NCBI GenBank assembly: GCA_005776725.1
Contig: SXOO01000120.1
Span: 1-64,000, forward strand
DNA from: Pseudomonadota bacterium
GTDB lineage: Bacteria > Myxococcota_A > UBA9042 > GCA-2863065
Length of the DNA: 64,000 nt
Direction: 5' to 3'
Shown piece after piece: positions 34,495 to 43,079 of the stretch. The notes under the pieces were generated by a model. That model was not told where the DNA came from, made no database searches, and was given only the letters and a program-made list of their open reading frames with translations. The position numbers and the translations under genes were made by a program. The first letter of the stretch is position 1, and each line of letters starts with the position of its first letter.

Positions 34495-37400
34495 ATGAAC
34501 TACGCCTCCTCGTCGCGCCTGTGCCGGCTGCCGATCGCCGTCGCGTCGTTTGCGCTGGCCTGCTCGGATGCCATCCCGTCCCTGGACCCTGCGCTGGTCG
34601 GCGGCTTCTCCGACGTCAAGCCGAGCGGCAGCGACAGCGGCACCCCCGGCGCCGGTCAAGACATCGCGACCGGCGCCGACACCGTGAGCGGCAGCGACAC
34701 CGCTCCTGCCGCCGACGCGGCGCCAAGCACCGACGCAGCACCCACGGGGTGCACCAGCGACGCCGACTGCGCCAGCGAGGACAACGCCGACCCCTGCGAC
34801 GGGCGCGTGATCTGCCGCGACGGCGCCTGTGGGGTCGACCCGGCGTCGCTCATCCCCTGCCCCACCGGTGGCGAGTGCCTCGCGTACGCCTGCGACCCCA
34901 CCACAGGCGGGTGCGTGGCCGTGGTGGACCCAGGCGCTTGCGACGACGGCGATCCGTGCACCGGGGACCTCTGCGGCGCGGACGGCGCGTGCCACCACTC
35001 GCCTGACCTCGGCGCCCCGTGCGACGACGCCGACGCGTGCACCATCGGCGACCAATGCGGCGTCTTGGGCGGCGCGGCCACCTGCTCAGGCGCGCCCACT
35101 GACTGCGCCTTCCCAGGCGCATGCCTGCAGGCCGCGTGCGACCCGACTACAGGTCAGTGCGCCACCTCGCCCGTCACCGGGCCGTGCGACGACGGCAACC
35201 CTTGCACCACCGGCGATCAATGCGGCGCGGACGGCCAGTGCGCCAGCGGCGCCAACACCTGCGAGTGCACTACGGACGGCGATTGCGCCGCCAAGGACGA
35301 CGCCGACCTCTGCAACGGCACGCTCCGCTGCGCGAACCACGTTTGTGTGGTCGCCGAGGGCTCCGTGATCACCTGCGCCGCCGCCGCCGCGCCCTGCAGC
35401 GCCACCACCTGCGACCCCGCCACGGGCGCGTGCGTCGAGAAGCCGCTCCCGCTGGGCAGCCCCTGCGACGACGGCTCCGCCTGCACCTCGAACGACGCCT
35501 GCTCCGCCAACGGCTGTGCGGGCGTCGCCGTGGTGTGCGACGACAACAGCCCATGCACCGACGACACCTGCGACGCCGCGCTAGGCTGCCTCTACCCGAA
35601 CAACTCGGCGCCGTGCGACGACGGGAGCGACTGCACCGCGGGAGACACCTGCACCGGTGGGGTCTGTGCACCGGGCGCGTCAGTCTGCCAGTGCCAGTCC
35701 GACGCGGAGTGCGCGCCCTTCGAAGACGGCGACGCCTGCAACGGCACGCTCGTCTGCGCGAAGGGTGCCTGCCTCGTGGACCCGGCCACCGTGGTGGTCT
35801 GCGACGCGAACGCCGACAACGCCTGCCAGAGCACCGCGTGCCAGCCCACCACGGGACTCTGCCAGCCCAAGGCAGCCCCCGATGGCACCGCGTGCGACGC
35901 CGGCGCCTGCACCGTGGGCGACGTCTGCGCCGGCGGCAAATGCGCGCATGGCCCGCTCACCGCGTGCGACGCCGACCACCCGTGCGCACCCGAGGCCTGC
36001 GTGGCCGGCACCTGCACTCCCACGCTGCTGAGCGGCCACGCCTGCGACGACGGCGACGCCTGCACGTCCAGCGACACGTGCACCGACGGCCTCTGCGCGG
36101 GCAAGGGTGCGTGCCAGTGCGCCGTGGCTCTCGACTGCGCACCCCTCGAAGACGGCGACCGCTGCAATGGCACCCTCGCCTGCAAATCTGGCTTCTGCGT
36201 GCTGGACCTCGCCACGGTGATCACCTGTGCGGCGGGCCCCCCGTGCGAGCCAACCGGCTGCGACGCGGCCACGGGCAAGTGCTTCGCCAAAGCAGCGTCG
36301 GCCGGCACCGCGTGCGACGACGGCGATCCCTGCACCGTGCTCGACGGCTGCGACGGCGCCGGCAAGTGCAAGGGCAGCGTGACCAACTGCGACGATAAGA
36401 AGCCCTGCACCACCGACAGCTGCGACGCCAAGGGCGCGTGCGTGAATACCCCCACTAGCGGCGCCGCCTGCGACGACGGCAACGCGTGCACTCACAAAGA
36501 CGTGTGCGCCGCCGGGGTCTGCGCCGGCTCCGGCAGCTGCGGGTGTTCGGCGGACGCGGACTGCAAGCCCCAAGAGGACGGCGACATATGTAACGGTACG
36601 CTGGTGTGTGTGGGCGGCGCGTGCGTGGTCAATCCTGCGACCATGGTGGTGTGCCCGCCCGGCGATCTGTGCACCAAGTTCTCCTGCCAGGCCACCACGG
36701 GCACGTGTAGTCCCGCGTGGGCGGCGCCGGGCACCCCGTGCACGGACGCCAACCTCTGCACGGCCAAAGACCACTGTGACGGCAAAGGCCACTGCGGCGG
36801 CGCCGCCGTGATGTGCAGCGACGGCCTCGCGTGCACCAGCGACGGGTGTGCGCCCACCACGGGCTGCGTGTACAAGCCGCTCACCGGAACCCTGTGCTCC
36901 GACGTCAACGACTGCACCTCTGGCGACACGTGCGCCGACGGGGTGTGCAAACCCGGAGCGAATGTGTGCGAGTGCGTCACGGACGCCGACTGCGCCGCGC
37001 AGGGCGACAAAGACGCCTGCAACGGCACACAGGTGTGCCAGGCCAACAAGTGCGTGGTGGACCCCGCCACCATCGTAGTCTGCGCGCCCCCCACCAGCCC
37101 CTGCCAGCTGAACGAGTGCAACCCCGCCACGGGCCTGTGCGCGCTCTCCAGCGTTCCGGATGGCAAGGCATGCAGCGACGGCAACGCATGCACAAACAAC
37201 GACGTCTGCACACAGGGCAAGTGCGCCGGCACGCTGGTGGGCTGCGACGACAAGAACCCGTGCACCGAGGAGAAATGCGATCCCGCAAAGGGGTGCTTCT
37301 ACCAGAGCGCGGCCGACGGCACCGCCTGCGAGGACGGCAAGGCCTGTACCTCCCCGGACGTCTGCGCGAGCGGGCAGTGCACGCCCGGCCCAGCCACCCC

Positions 37401-38637
37401 GGGCTGCGCCGCGTGCAGCGCACCCGGCCCGGCGTGCAACGATGGCAACCTGTGCACCACGGACGCTTGCGTGAACGGGGTCTGTGTATTCAAGGCGATC
37501 CTGGGCTGCAACCTCTGCGCGACCAGCCTCGATTGCCAGGACAAGGACCCGTGCACCACCACGCTCTGCGGCTCCGCCGGCTCCTGCGTGAGCTTCCCAG
37601 TGCCGTTCTGTGAGTTCTGCACGTTCGACGCGGCGTGCGACGACAACGATCCCTGCACGGATGACCACTGCGACGGCGCGTCGTACCGCTGCGTTCACAC
37701 CGTGCACAATGGCTGCGGCCAGTGCACCACCTCCCTCGACTGCGTGGACGGCGATCCCTGCACCAAGGACCGCTGCGCCGAGGGCACGTGTTCCTACGCC
37801 CCGGACCCGAGCTGCAAGCGCTGCCTCGTCAACTTCGAGTGTGGCGACACCGAGCCCTGCACTACGGACGTCTGCCTGGCGGGGGCTTGCGCCAACCTGC
37901 CCAACCCCAACTGCACTTCTTGTGACTCGCTCACAGACTGCGACGACAAGAACCCCTGCACCTACGACGTGTGCTCGGCCGGTCTCTGCACTCACACCAC
38001 GCTGGTCGGGTGCAAGGGCTGCACTTCGGACGCGCAGTGCAACGACCAGAACGCCTGCACCAGCGAGGTGTGCGACCCCGCCACCAACCTGTGTGTCAGC
38101 GTAACGCTTCCGGGCTGTACGGCGTGCACGGTCGACCTGCAGTGCAACGATTCCAACGCGTGCACCGCGGACAAGTGCGCCGAGGGGCGCTGCAGCTACT
38201 CCCCGCATAGTTGCTCGTGCCTCAACGTGCCCGCGATCACGTTGTGCGACGACAAGGACCCCTGCACCAAGGACAGCTGCAGCAGCACCGGAGCGTGCGT
38301 GTCTATCGCGATCGCGGGCTGCGCCGCGTGCAAGACCAACGAGGCGTGCAACGACAACAACGGCTGCACCGTGGACTCGTGCGACCGCGTCACCGGGAAG
38401 TGTGCGAACACCGCGCTCACGGGCTGCAAGCCGTGCGGCACGACAACGGTGCTGTGCGACGACGGCGACCCCTGCTCTACCGATGCGTGCGTTGCTGGCC
38501 GGTGCAGCCAGAAGGGTGTGCACGGCTGCGGGTTCTGCTCCCAGGCGGCCACCTGCGACGACTTCGTGGCGTGCACGGTCGACCAATGCGTGGCCGGCAC
38601 GTGCGCACACCTCGCCGACCCGACCTGCGGCCCCTGA
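34495..38637 (+). CDS. Giant cysteine-repeat lipoprotein (1380 residues)
   Basis: The signal ends in FALAC (Cys23), followed by a Ser/Asp/Ala/Thr linker to about residue 85. The remainder is cysteine-repeat. First comes a long unit of roughly 100-120 residues repeated about six times (DxCNGTLxC....CVVDPATVVxC....GxxCDDGxxCTxxDxC...C.C). Then a C-terminal run of ~40-residue units (CTTSLDCVDGDPCTKDRC). CDDGDPCT motifs are Asp-rich and may bind calcium. AGGTGA lies 4 nt before the ATG. It is probably an elongated surface rod. Immediately downstream is the Ser/Thr kinase gene, on the same strand. Confidence 0.82.
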   Translation: MNYASSSRLCRLPIAVASFALACSDAIPSLDPALVGGFSDVKPSGSDSGTPGAGQDIATGADTVSGSDTAPAADAAPSTDAAPTGCTSDADCASEDNADPCDGRVICRDGACGVDPASLIPCPTGGECLAYACDPTTGGCVAVVDPGACDDGDPCTGDLCGADGACHHSPDLGAPCDDADACTIGDQCGVLGGAATCSGAPTDCAFPGACLQAACDPTTGQCATSPVTGPCDDGNPCTTGDQCGADGQCASGANTCECTTDGDCAAKDDADLCNGTLRCANHVCVVAEGSVITCAAAAAPCSATTCDPATGACVEKPLPLGSPCDDGSACTSNDACSANGCAGVAVVCDDNSPCTDDTCDAALGCLYPNNSAPCDDGSDCTAGDTCTGGVCAPGASVCQCQSDAECAPFEDGDACNGTLVCAKGACLVDPATVVVCDANADNACQSTACQPTTGLCQPKAAPDGTACDAGACTVGDVCAGGKCAHGPLTACDADHPCAPEACVAGTCTPTLLSGHACDDGDACTSSDTCTDGLCAGKGACQCAVALDCAPLEDGDRCNGTLACKSGFCVLDLATVITCAAGPPCEPTGCDAATGKCFAKAASAGTACDDGDPCTVLDGCDGAGKCKGSVTNCDDKKPCTTDSCDAKGACVNTPTSGAACDDGNACTHKDVCAAGVCAGSGSCGCSADADCKPQEDGDICNGTLVCVGGACVVNPATMVVCPPGDLCTKFSCQATTGTCSPAWAAPGTPCTDANLCTAKDHCDGKGHCGGAAVMCSDGLACTSDGCAPTTGCVYKPLTGTLCSDVNDCTSGDTCADGVCKPGANVCECVTDADCAAQGDKDACNGTQVCQANKCVVDPATIVVCAPPTSPCQLNECNPATGLCALSSVPDGKACSDGNACTNNDVCTQGKCAGTLVGCDDKNPCTEEKCDPAKGCFYQSAADGTACEDGKACTSPDVCASGQCTPGPATPGCAACSAPGPACNDGNLCTTDACVNGVCVFKAILGCNLCATSLDCQDKDPCTTTLCGSAGSCVSFPVPFCEFCTFDAACDDNDPCTDDHCDGASYRCVHTVHNGCGQCTTSLDCVDGDPCTKDRCAEGTCSYAPDPSCKRCLVNFECGDTEPCTTDVCLAGACANLPNPNCTSCDSLTDCDDKNPCTYDVCSAGLCTHTTLVGCKGCTSDAQCNDQNACTSEVCDPATNLCVSVTLPGCTACTVDLQCNDSNACTADKCAEGRCSYSPHSCSCLNVPAITLCDDKDPCTKDSCSSTGACVSIAIAGCAACKTNEACNDNNGCTVDSCDRVTGKCANTALTGCKPCGTTTVLCDDGDPCSTDACVAGRCSQKGVHGCGFCSQAATCDDFVACTVDQCVAGTCAHLADPTCGP

Positions 38638-38721
38638 TCGTGCCCCTCTCCTGCTCAGGAGATCACGCCACCTGCTCTGGACCGCGGCTCCCGTGATCGT
38701 GCGCTGACCGGCGGGGACCTC

Positions 38722-41403
38722 ATGGACGACGACCAGACCCTTGCCGCGCCCGCAGCCTCAGCGCCTGTCGGGATGCCCGCACAGATCGGGCGTTACAGGG
38801 TGGTGCGCGAGCTCGGCCGCGGCGGCATGGGCGTGGTGCTGCTGGCGCATGACCCAGTCCTAGATCGCGAGGTGGCGCTGAAGCTCCTCCGCGCCTCGGA
38901 CGACACCCAGCGGGCGTTGCTGCGCGAGGCCCAGACCATGGCCAGGCTGGCGCACCCCAACATCGTGACCGTGCACGACGTCGGGCTGCACGAGGGGCGC
39001 ACCTTCGTCGCGATGGAGCGCGTGGTCGGCGGCACCCTGCGGTGGTGGCTGGCTGAGCGCCGCCGCCACGTGGGTCAGATCCTCGACACCTTCGCCCAGG
39101 CCGGCGAGGGCCTCGCGGCAGCCCACGCCGCGGGGCTGGTGCACTGCGACTTCAAGCCCGACAACGTGCTCATCGGCGACGACGGCCGCGTCCGCGTCAG
39201 CGACTTCGGGCTCGCCACCCGCTCGGGAAACGACGGCGACGAGCCCAACCAGGGCTCCTCCGTATCTACCCTCCGCGGCACGCCCGGCTACATGTCGCCC
39301 GAGCAAGCCGAGGTCGGGGCGCTCGACGCGCGGACGGACCAGTTCAGCTTCTGCGTGGCGCTCTTCGAGGCGCTACACGGCATCCGCCCGTTCGGCGGCG
39401 AGACGCTCACGTCCCGGCTACGAGAGATCCGGGCGCAGCGATTCGTGAACACGCCGTCGCAGGACGACCTCCCCAGCGGCGTGACCGACGCGTTGCGGCG
39501 CGGCCTCGCGCTGCGCCCCGACGACCGCTACCCCCCGATGGAGGCGCTCCTCGGTGCGCTGCGGGCGGCGCGGCGCCGGGGCGGCCTGGTGCTCCCGCCG
39601 GCCGAGCGGATCGCCGCGCTTTGGAACGCCGGCACGCGCGACGCCGTCCGGGCGCGCTTCCACGTCCCCACCCTGCCCTTCGTGGGCCAGACGATCGAGG
39701 ACGTGGAGCGGCAGCTCGAACGCCACCTCTCCATGTGGCTCCACGCCGCCGAGCAGGCGCAGACGATGGCTGCCGAGGACCCCTTCTGGTTCGCGGATGC
39801 GGTGGCCCACGCCGAGCGGTCCTTCCAGGAGCTGGCGACCTTCGTGGGCGTGCTGGAGTACGTCGACCCCGTGCAGTTCGCCAACGCCTACCGCGCTGAG
39901 CTGCCGCTGCGACCGCTCCCGGAGTACCAGCTCCCCGACGACGCGCCGATCGCCCACCCGCGCCCACCCCGATCCCCAGCGCGCCGCCGAGTGGCCGAGC
40001 TCATCCGCAGCCAGGCGATCCGCGCCTCGATGCTCGGCGTCCTCCGAGTGCCCGAAGCGCTGACGCTGGCTCACGACGCGACGGCGCAGGCCGAGCGCCT
40101 CGGCGATGGGCCCACGCTGGCGGAGGCGCTGCTCACCGAGGGGATCGCCACGATCGGGAGCGGGCTCAGCGCCGAAGCCGGCGTGACCCTGCTCAAGCGG
40201 GCGCGCGCTGTCGGTGAGGAGTCGGGCTACGCGCTGGTCGCGGCGCGCGCCGCCATCGAGCTCGCGCGCGCTTACGGCGGGCTCTTCGCGGGGGTCCCCA
40301 CCGCCCTGGCCGACCCCGAAGACGTTGGCGCCCTGGTCCGCTACGCGCAGGCCACCCTCGATCGGCTGGGCGCTCCACTGCGGCCCTCGATGGATCTCGC
40401 AGTAGCCGAGGCCGGGCTGCAGCTGCGTCAAGGCCAGCACGCCGCTGCCGATGTCACCGCGACACGCGCGCTCGACCGTCTGGCCCAGGTGCTGGGGCGC
40501 GAGGCACCCGAGCGGGTCGTGGTCCTGGTCCGCCGCGCCGTGACGCGAGCCGAGCTGGACGACCGCGCGGGGGCCGTTTGCGACGCCCAGGAGGCGGTAG
40601 ACACCATCTCGCGCGCGCTAGGCCCCAACCACCCCGGCGCTGCCTATGCGCTCGACTTCCTGGGCCACTTCCTGCTGCTGGCCGGGCGCCTCACCGAGGC
40701 CCGCGGAATCTACGACCGGCTGGCCGCCGTCCTGGACAGCACGCCCCACGCCGACGGGGTGCGGCGGGCCTGGTGCGACAACAAGCGGGGCGAGATCGCG
40801 CTGCGCGCCGGCGACACCCGCGACGCTCCGCAGTGGTTCGAGGCGGCCCTCGAACGCCTCCGCGCGCGCGGCCCTCAGCTGCACTTGAACGTCGTGGCCG
40901 GACCGCTCGACTACCTCGCGCTGGCGCTCTGGCTCAACGGCGACCTCGAGCGCGCCCGCGCCGCGTGCGAGGAGGCTTGGACGCTCTCGCGCGACATGAG
41001 TCCACCGCCCGTGATGGCGCGCTTCGTCCGCGCCGTACTGCTGGCGCACGACCAACGCTTCACCGAGGCGCACGAGACGCTGGACGCGCTCGAACGGAAC
41101 AAGGAGCGGCTCATGGGATCGCCGCGAGGCCTCACCACCTGCGTCCCCGTGTGGCGCGCGCGGGTGCTGCTGCTCGAGGGCCATCTCGCCGAAGCGCTGA
41201 CCAGCCTCGACTTGCACGCGGCCGTGACGCCGGAATGCGACCGCGAGCGCCTCGAGGTGCTGGCCGACCGGGCGCACCTCCTGGGCCTCCTCGGCGCGCC
41301 GGAGACCAGCGAGGCGCTGGCCACCGCGGCGCGCGAGGCCGAGCAAGCCGGCCTCTCCGACATGCCCTATCTGCGCCGTGTCCTGCGCGAAACAGCCACG
41401 TAA
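38722..41403 (+). CDS. Ser/Thr protein kinase with C-terminal helical-repeat sensor region
   Basis: 893 residues, PknB-like kinase domain in residues 24-295: GRGGMGVV glycine loop (32-39), Lys54 in VALK, Glu69, catalytic loop HCDFKPDN (Asp143, Lys145, Asn148), DFG at 161-163, and GTPGYMSPEQA. The catalytic loop has Cys142 in place of the usual Arg (HRD), so this is a non-RD kinase and may not depend on activation-loop phosphorylation. There is no transmembrane helix; residues ~420-890 are TPR-like helices, probably for partner binding. GGGGA precedes the ATG by 4 nt. Target unknown. Confidence 0.93.
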   Translation: MDDDQTLAAPAASAPVGMPAQIGRYRVVRELGRGGMGVVLLAHDPVLDREVALKLLRASDDTQRALLREAQTMARLAHPNIVTVHDVGLHEGRTFVAMERVVGGTLRWWLAERRRHVGQILDTFAQAGEGLAAAHAAGLVHCDFKPDNVLIGDDGRVRVSDFGLATRSGNDGDEPNQGSSVSTLRGTPGYMSPEQAEVGALDARTDQFSFCVALFEALHGIRPFGGETLTSRLREIRAQRFVNTPSQDDLPSGVTDALRRGLALRPDDRYPPMEALLGALRAARRRGGLVLPPAERIAALWNAGTRDAVRARFHVPTLPFVGQTIEDVERQLERHLSMWLHAAEQAQTMAAEDPFWFADAVAHAERSFQELATFVGVLEYVDPVQFANAYRAELPLRPLPEYQLPDDAPIAHPRPPRSPARRRVAELIRSQAIRASMLGVLRVPEALTLAHDATAQAERLGDGPTLAEALLTEGIATIGSGLSAEAGVTLLKRARAVGEESGYALVAARAAIELARAYGGLFAGVPTALADPEDVGALVRYAQATLDRLGAPLRPSMDLAVAEAGLQLRQGQHAAADVTATRALDRLAQVLGREAPERVVVLVRRAVTRAELDDRAGAVCDAQEAVDTISRALGPNHPGAAYALDFLGHFLLLAGRLTEARGIYDRLAAVLDSTPHADGVRRAWCDNKRGEIALRAGDTRDAPQWFEAALERLRARGPQLHLNVVAGPLDYLALALWLNGDLERARAACEEAWTLSRDMSPPPVMARFVRAVLLAHDQRFTEAHETLDALERNKERLMGSPRGLTTCVPVWRARVLLLEGHLAEALTSLDLHAAVTPECDRERLEVLADRAHLLGLLGAPETSEALATAAREAEQAGLSDMPYLRRVLRETAT

Positions 41404-41439
41404 CCTCACCGTGACCACGAGCCCCAGGAGCGCCCCGCC

Positions 41440-42135
41440 ATGACCGTGACCGAAGTCCTCGCCCTGCTGGAAGCTGAACGCGACGTGCGCGGCATGAGCC
41501 ACTGGGAGCGGCTCGGTTCCCCGGGCCTCAAGAGCTTCGGGATCGGGCTCACAAGGCTGCGGAAGCTGGCCAAGGAGATCGGGCGCGACCGCGAGCTCGC
41601 GCTGGCGCTCTGGAAGACCGACGTCTGGGAAGGCAAGGTCCTGGCCCTGCTCGTCGACGACCCCGCCAAGATTACGCGTGCGCAGGCCGAGACGCAGGTC
41701 GAGCAGATGGCCAACGGCATGCTGGCGCACGTGTTCGCGTCGTGCGACGCGACCCTGGCAAAGACGCCGTTCGTGGTGGAGCTGGCGGACCAGTGGGTCA
41801 GGAGCGACGACCCCGTGCGCCGCGACTGTGGTTACGGGCTGCTCTACGAGGCGTCCAAGTTCTCCGGCAAGAAGGCGCCGAGCGAGGAGTTCTTCCTCGC
41901 CCACGTGGCGCGCATCGCGGACCGGATCGGGACTGAGCCGGAGAGGGTCCGAATGGCCATGGGCTCGGCGCTGATGGGGATCGGCAAGCGGAGCGCGCGG
42001 TTGAACCAGGCCGCGCTGAAAGTGGCGCGCGTCGTGGGCCCCATCGAGTTCACCTCGGGGAGCGGCGAATGCGAGCCTTTCGACGTGGTGAAGCACCTCA
42101 CCTCCGATCGGCTGAGGGAGAAGTTGGGACTGTAG
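41440..42135 (+). CDS. AlkD-like DNA alkylation repair protein
   Basis: 231 residues of HEAT-like helical repeats matching the AlkD/AlkC DNA-glycosylase superfamily (SFGIGLTRLRKLAKEIGRDR, LALALWKTDVWEGKVLALLV, VELADQWVRSDDPVRRDCGY). AlkD excises N3- and N7-alkylated purines by clamping the DNA backbone. The segment where AlkD has its catalytic Trp/Asp reads HVFASCDATL, keeping an Asp but with Cys in place of Trp, so activity should be tested rather than assumed. AGGAG lies 9 nt before the ATG. Same strand as the kinase, 36 bp downstream. Confidence 0.8.
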   Translation: MTVTEVLALLEAERDVRGMSHWERLGSPGLKSFGIGLTRLRKLAKEIGRDRELALALWKTDVWEGKVLALLVDDPAKITRAQAETQVEQMANGMLAHVFASCDATLAKTPFVVELADQWVRSDDPVRRDCGYGLLYEASKFSGKKAPSEEFFLAHVARIADRIGTEPERVRMAMGSALMGIGKRSARLNQAALKVARVVGPIEFTSGSGECEPFDVVKHLTSDRLREKLGL

Positions 42136-42159
42136 GTGCCCTTCGCTGCACCGCGCGGT

Positions 42160-42201
42160 ACCGCGTCGCGCTTGATGTTCACCGCGTCGCGCTTGACGTT
42201 C
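42160..42201 (+). repeat. Two tandem 21-bp repeats
   Basis: ACCGCGTCGCGCTTGATGTTC is followed directly by a copy differing at one base (GACGTTC), then by a partial third copy. The repeats lie in the 137-bp gap between the AlkD-like gene and the exported operon, where they could be binding sites for a regulator of the operon starting at 42273. Confidence 0.6.
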
Positions 42202-42272
42202 ACCGCCCGGCCGGATATCCCGCGCGCGGACGGCTTCGTACCCCGCGAACGCTGTCCCCGAGAAAGGAAACC

Positions 42273-43079
42273 ATGCGCGGCCTCACCCTCACCTTCACGC
42301 TCTTCGCAACCACCGCCTTCGCCCAGGTCGTCCTCAAGGACCCAAAGGGTGACGACAACGGCCCTGGCGGCTACACGTACCCGACCGACTCGGTTTACAA
42401 GCCGGGCACCTTCGACCTCACGGAGGTGACGATCGAGGACGCCGGGAGCGACCTTCGAGTCACGGTGAGCTACGCGGGTCCGGTGGAGGATCCGTGGGGG
42501 AGCAAGGGCTGGGACGGCAACGGCTTCTCGCACCAGATGCTGTTCCTCTTCGTCGATACGGACCGCAAGGCCGGGTCGGGCCACAAAGACGGCATCCCCG
42601 GGCTGAACGTCCGCTTCGCGGAGGGCTCACGCTGGGAGAAGGCGTTCGTGATCACGCCCCAGGGCAAGCGGCGGCTCGACGCGGAGATCGCGTCGAAGGC
42701 GAAGTCCATGCAGAAGGACATCGTGGTGCCGAAGTCGGTCCGGGTTCAGGGCCGCAAGATCGTGGCCGTCTTCGCCAAGGGCGAGCTCGGCGCTCCCGCG
42801 GCCACGTGGGGCTATCAGGCCGTGGTGCAGTCCAACGAGGGGTACCCATCCAAGTCCGACCTGCTCACGCGTCCGGTCAACGAGATCAAGGGCCAGCACC
42901 GCTTCGGCGGCGGCCACGACTTCAACTGCGACCCACACGCCATCGACATCCTCGCGGGCTCCGCGAAGGGCGGCGACGACGAGAAGGCGCTGCAGCACAG
43001 AGCGCTGAAATCGTACGTCTGCGACGATGACAACGAGGACGGCGGGAAGCGGGTCGAGCTCGAGATGGTCACTCCGTGA
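42273..43079 (+). CDS. Exported glucodextranase C-terminal-like domain protein
   Basis: 268 residues. A Sec signal MRGLTLTFTLFATTAFA-Q is followed by a single beta-sandwich domain. DPKGDDNGPGGYTYPTDSVY and FDLTEVTIEDAGSDLRVTVS match the C-terminal binding domain of glucodextranases and amylopullulanases (DOMON-like), which binds carbohydrate. No catalytic domain is attached. AAAGGA precedes the ATG by 4 nt. First gene of an operon of four with overlapping ends; the stop overlaps the next GTG. A role in capturing glucan or another glycan is inferred from the family. Confidence 0.83.
   Translation: MRGLTLTFTLFATTAFAQVVLKDPKGDDNGPGGYTYPTDSVYKPGTFDLTEVTIEDAGSDLRVTVSYAGPVEDPWGSKGWDGNGFSHQMLFLFVDTDRKAGSGHKDGIPGLNVRFAEGSRWEKAFVITPQGKRRLDAEIASKAKSMQKDIVVPKSVRVQGRKIVAVFAKGELGAPAATWGYQAVVQSNEGYPSKSDLLTRPVNEIKGQHRFGGGHDFNCDPHAIDILAGSAKGGDDEKALQHRALKSYVCDDDNEDGGKRVELEMVTP

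Noticed and set aside
38648-38661. CTCCTGCTCAGGAG as a terminator of the giant lipoprotein gene
   Set aside because: The loop would be only 2 nt and there is no T-run; too weak to list.
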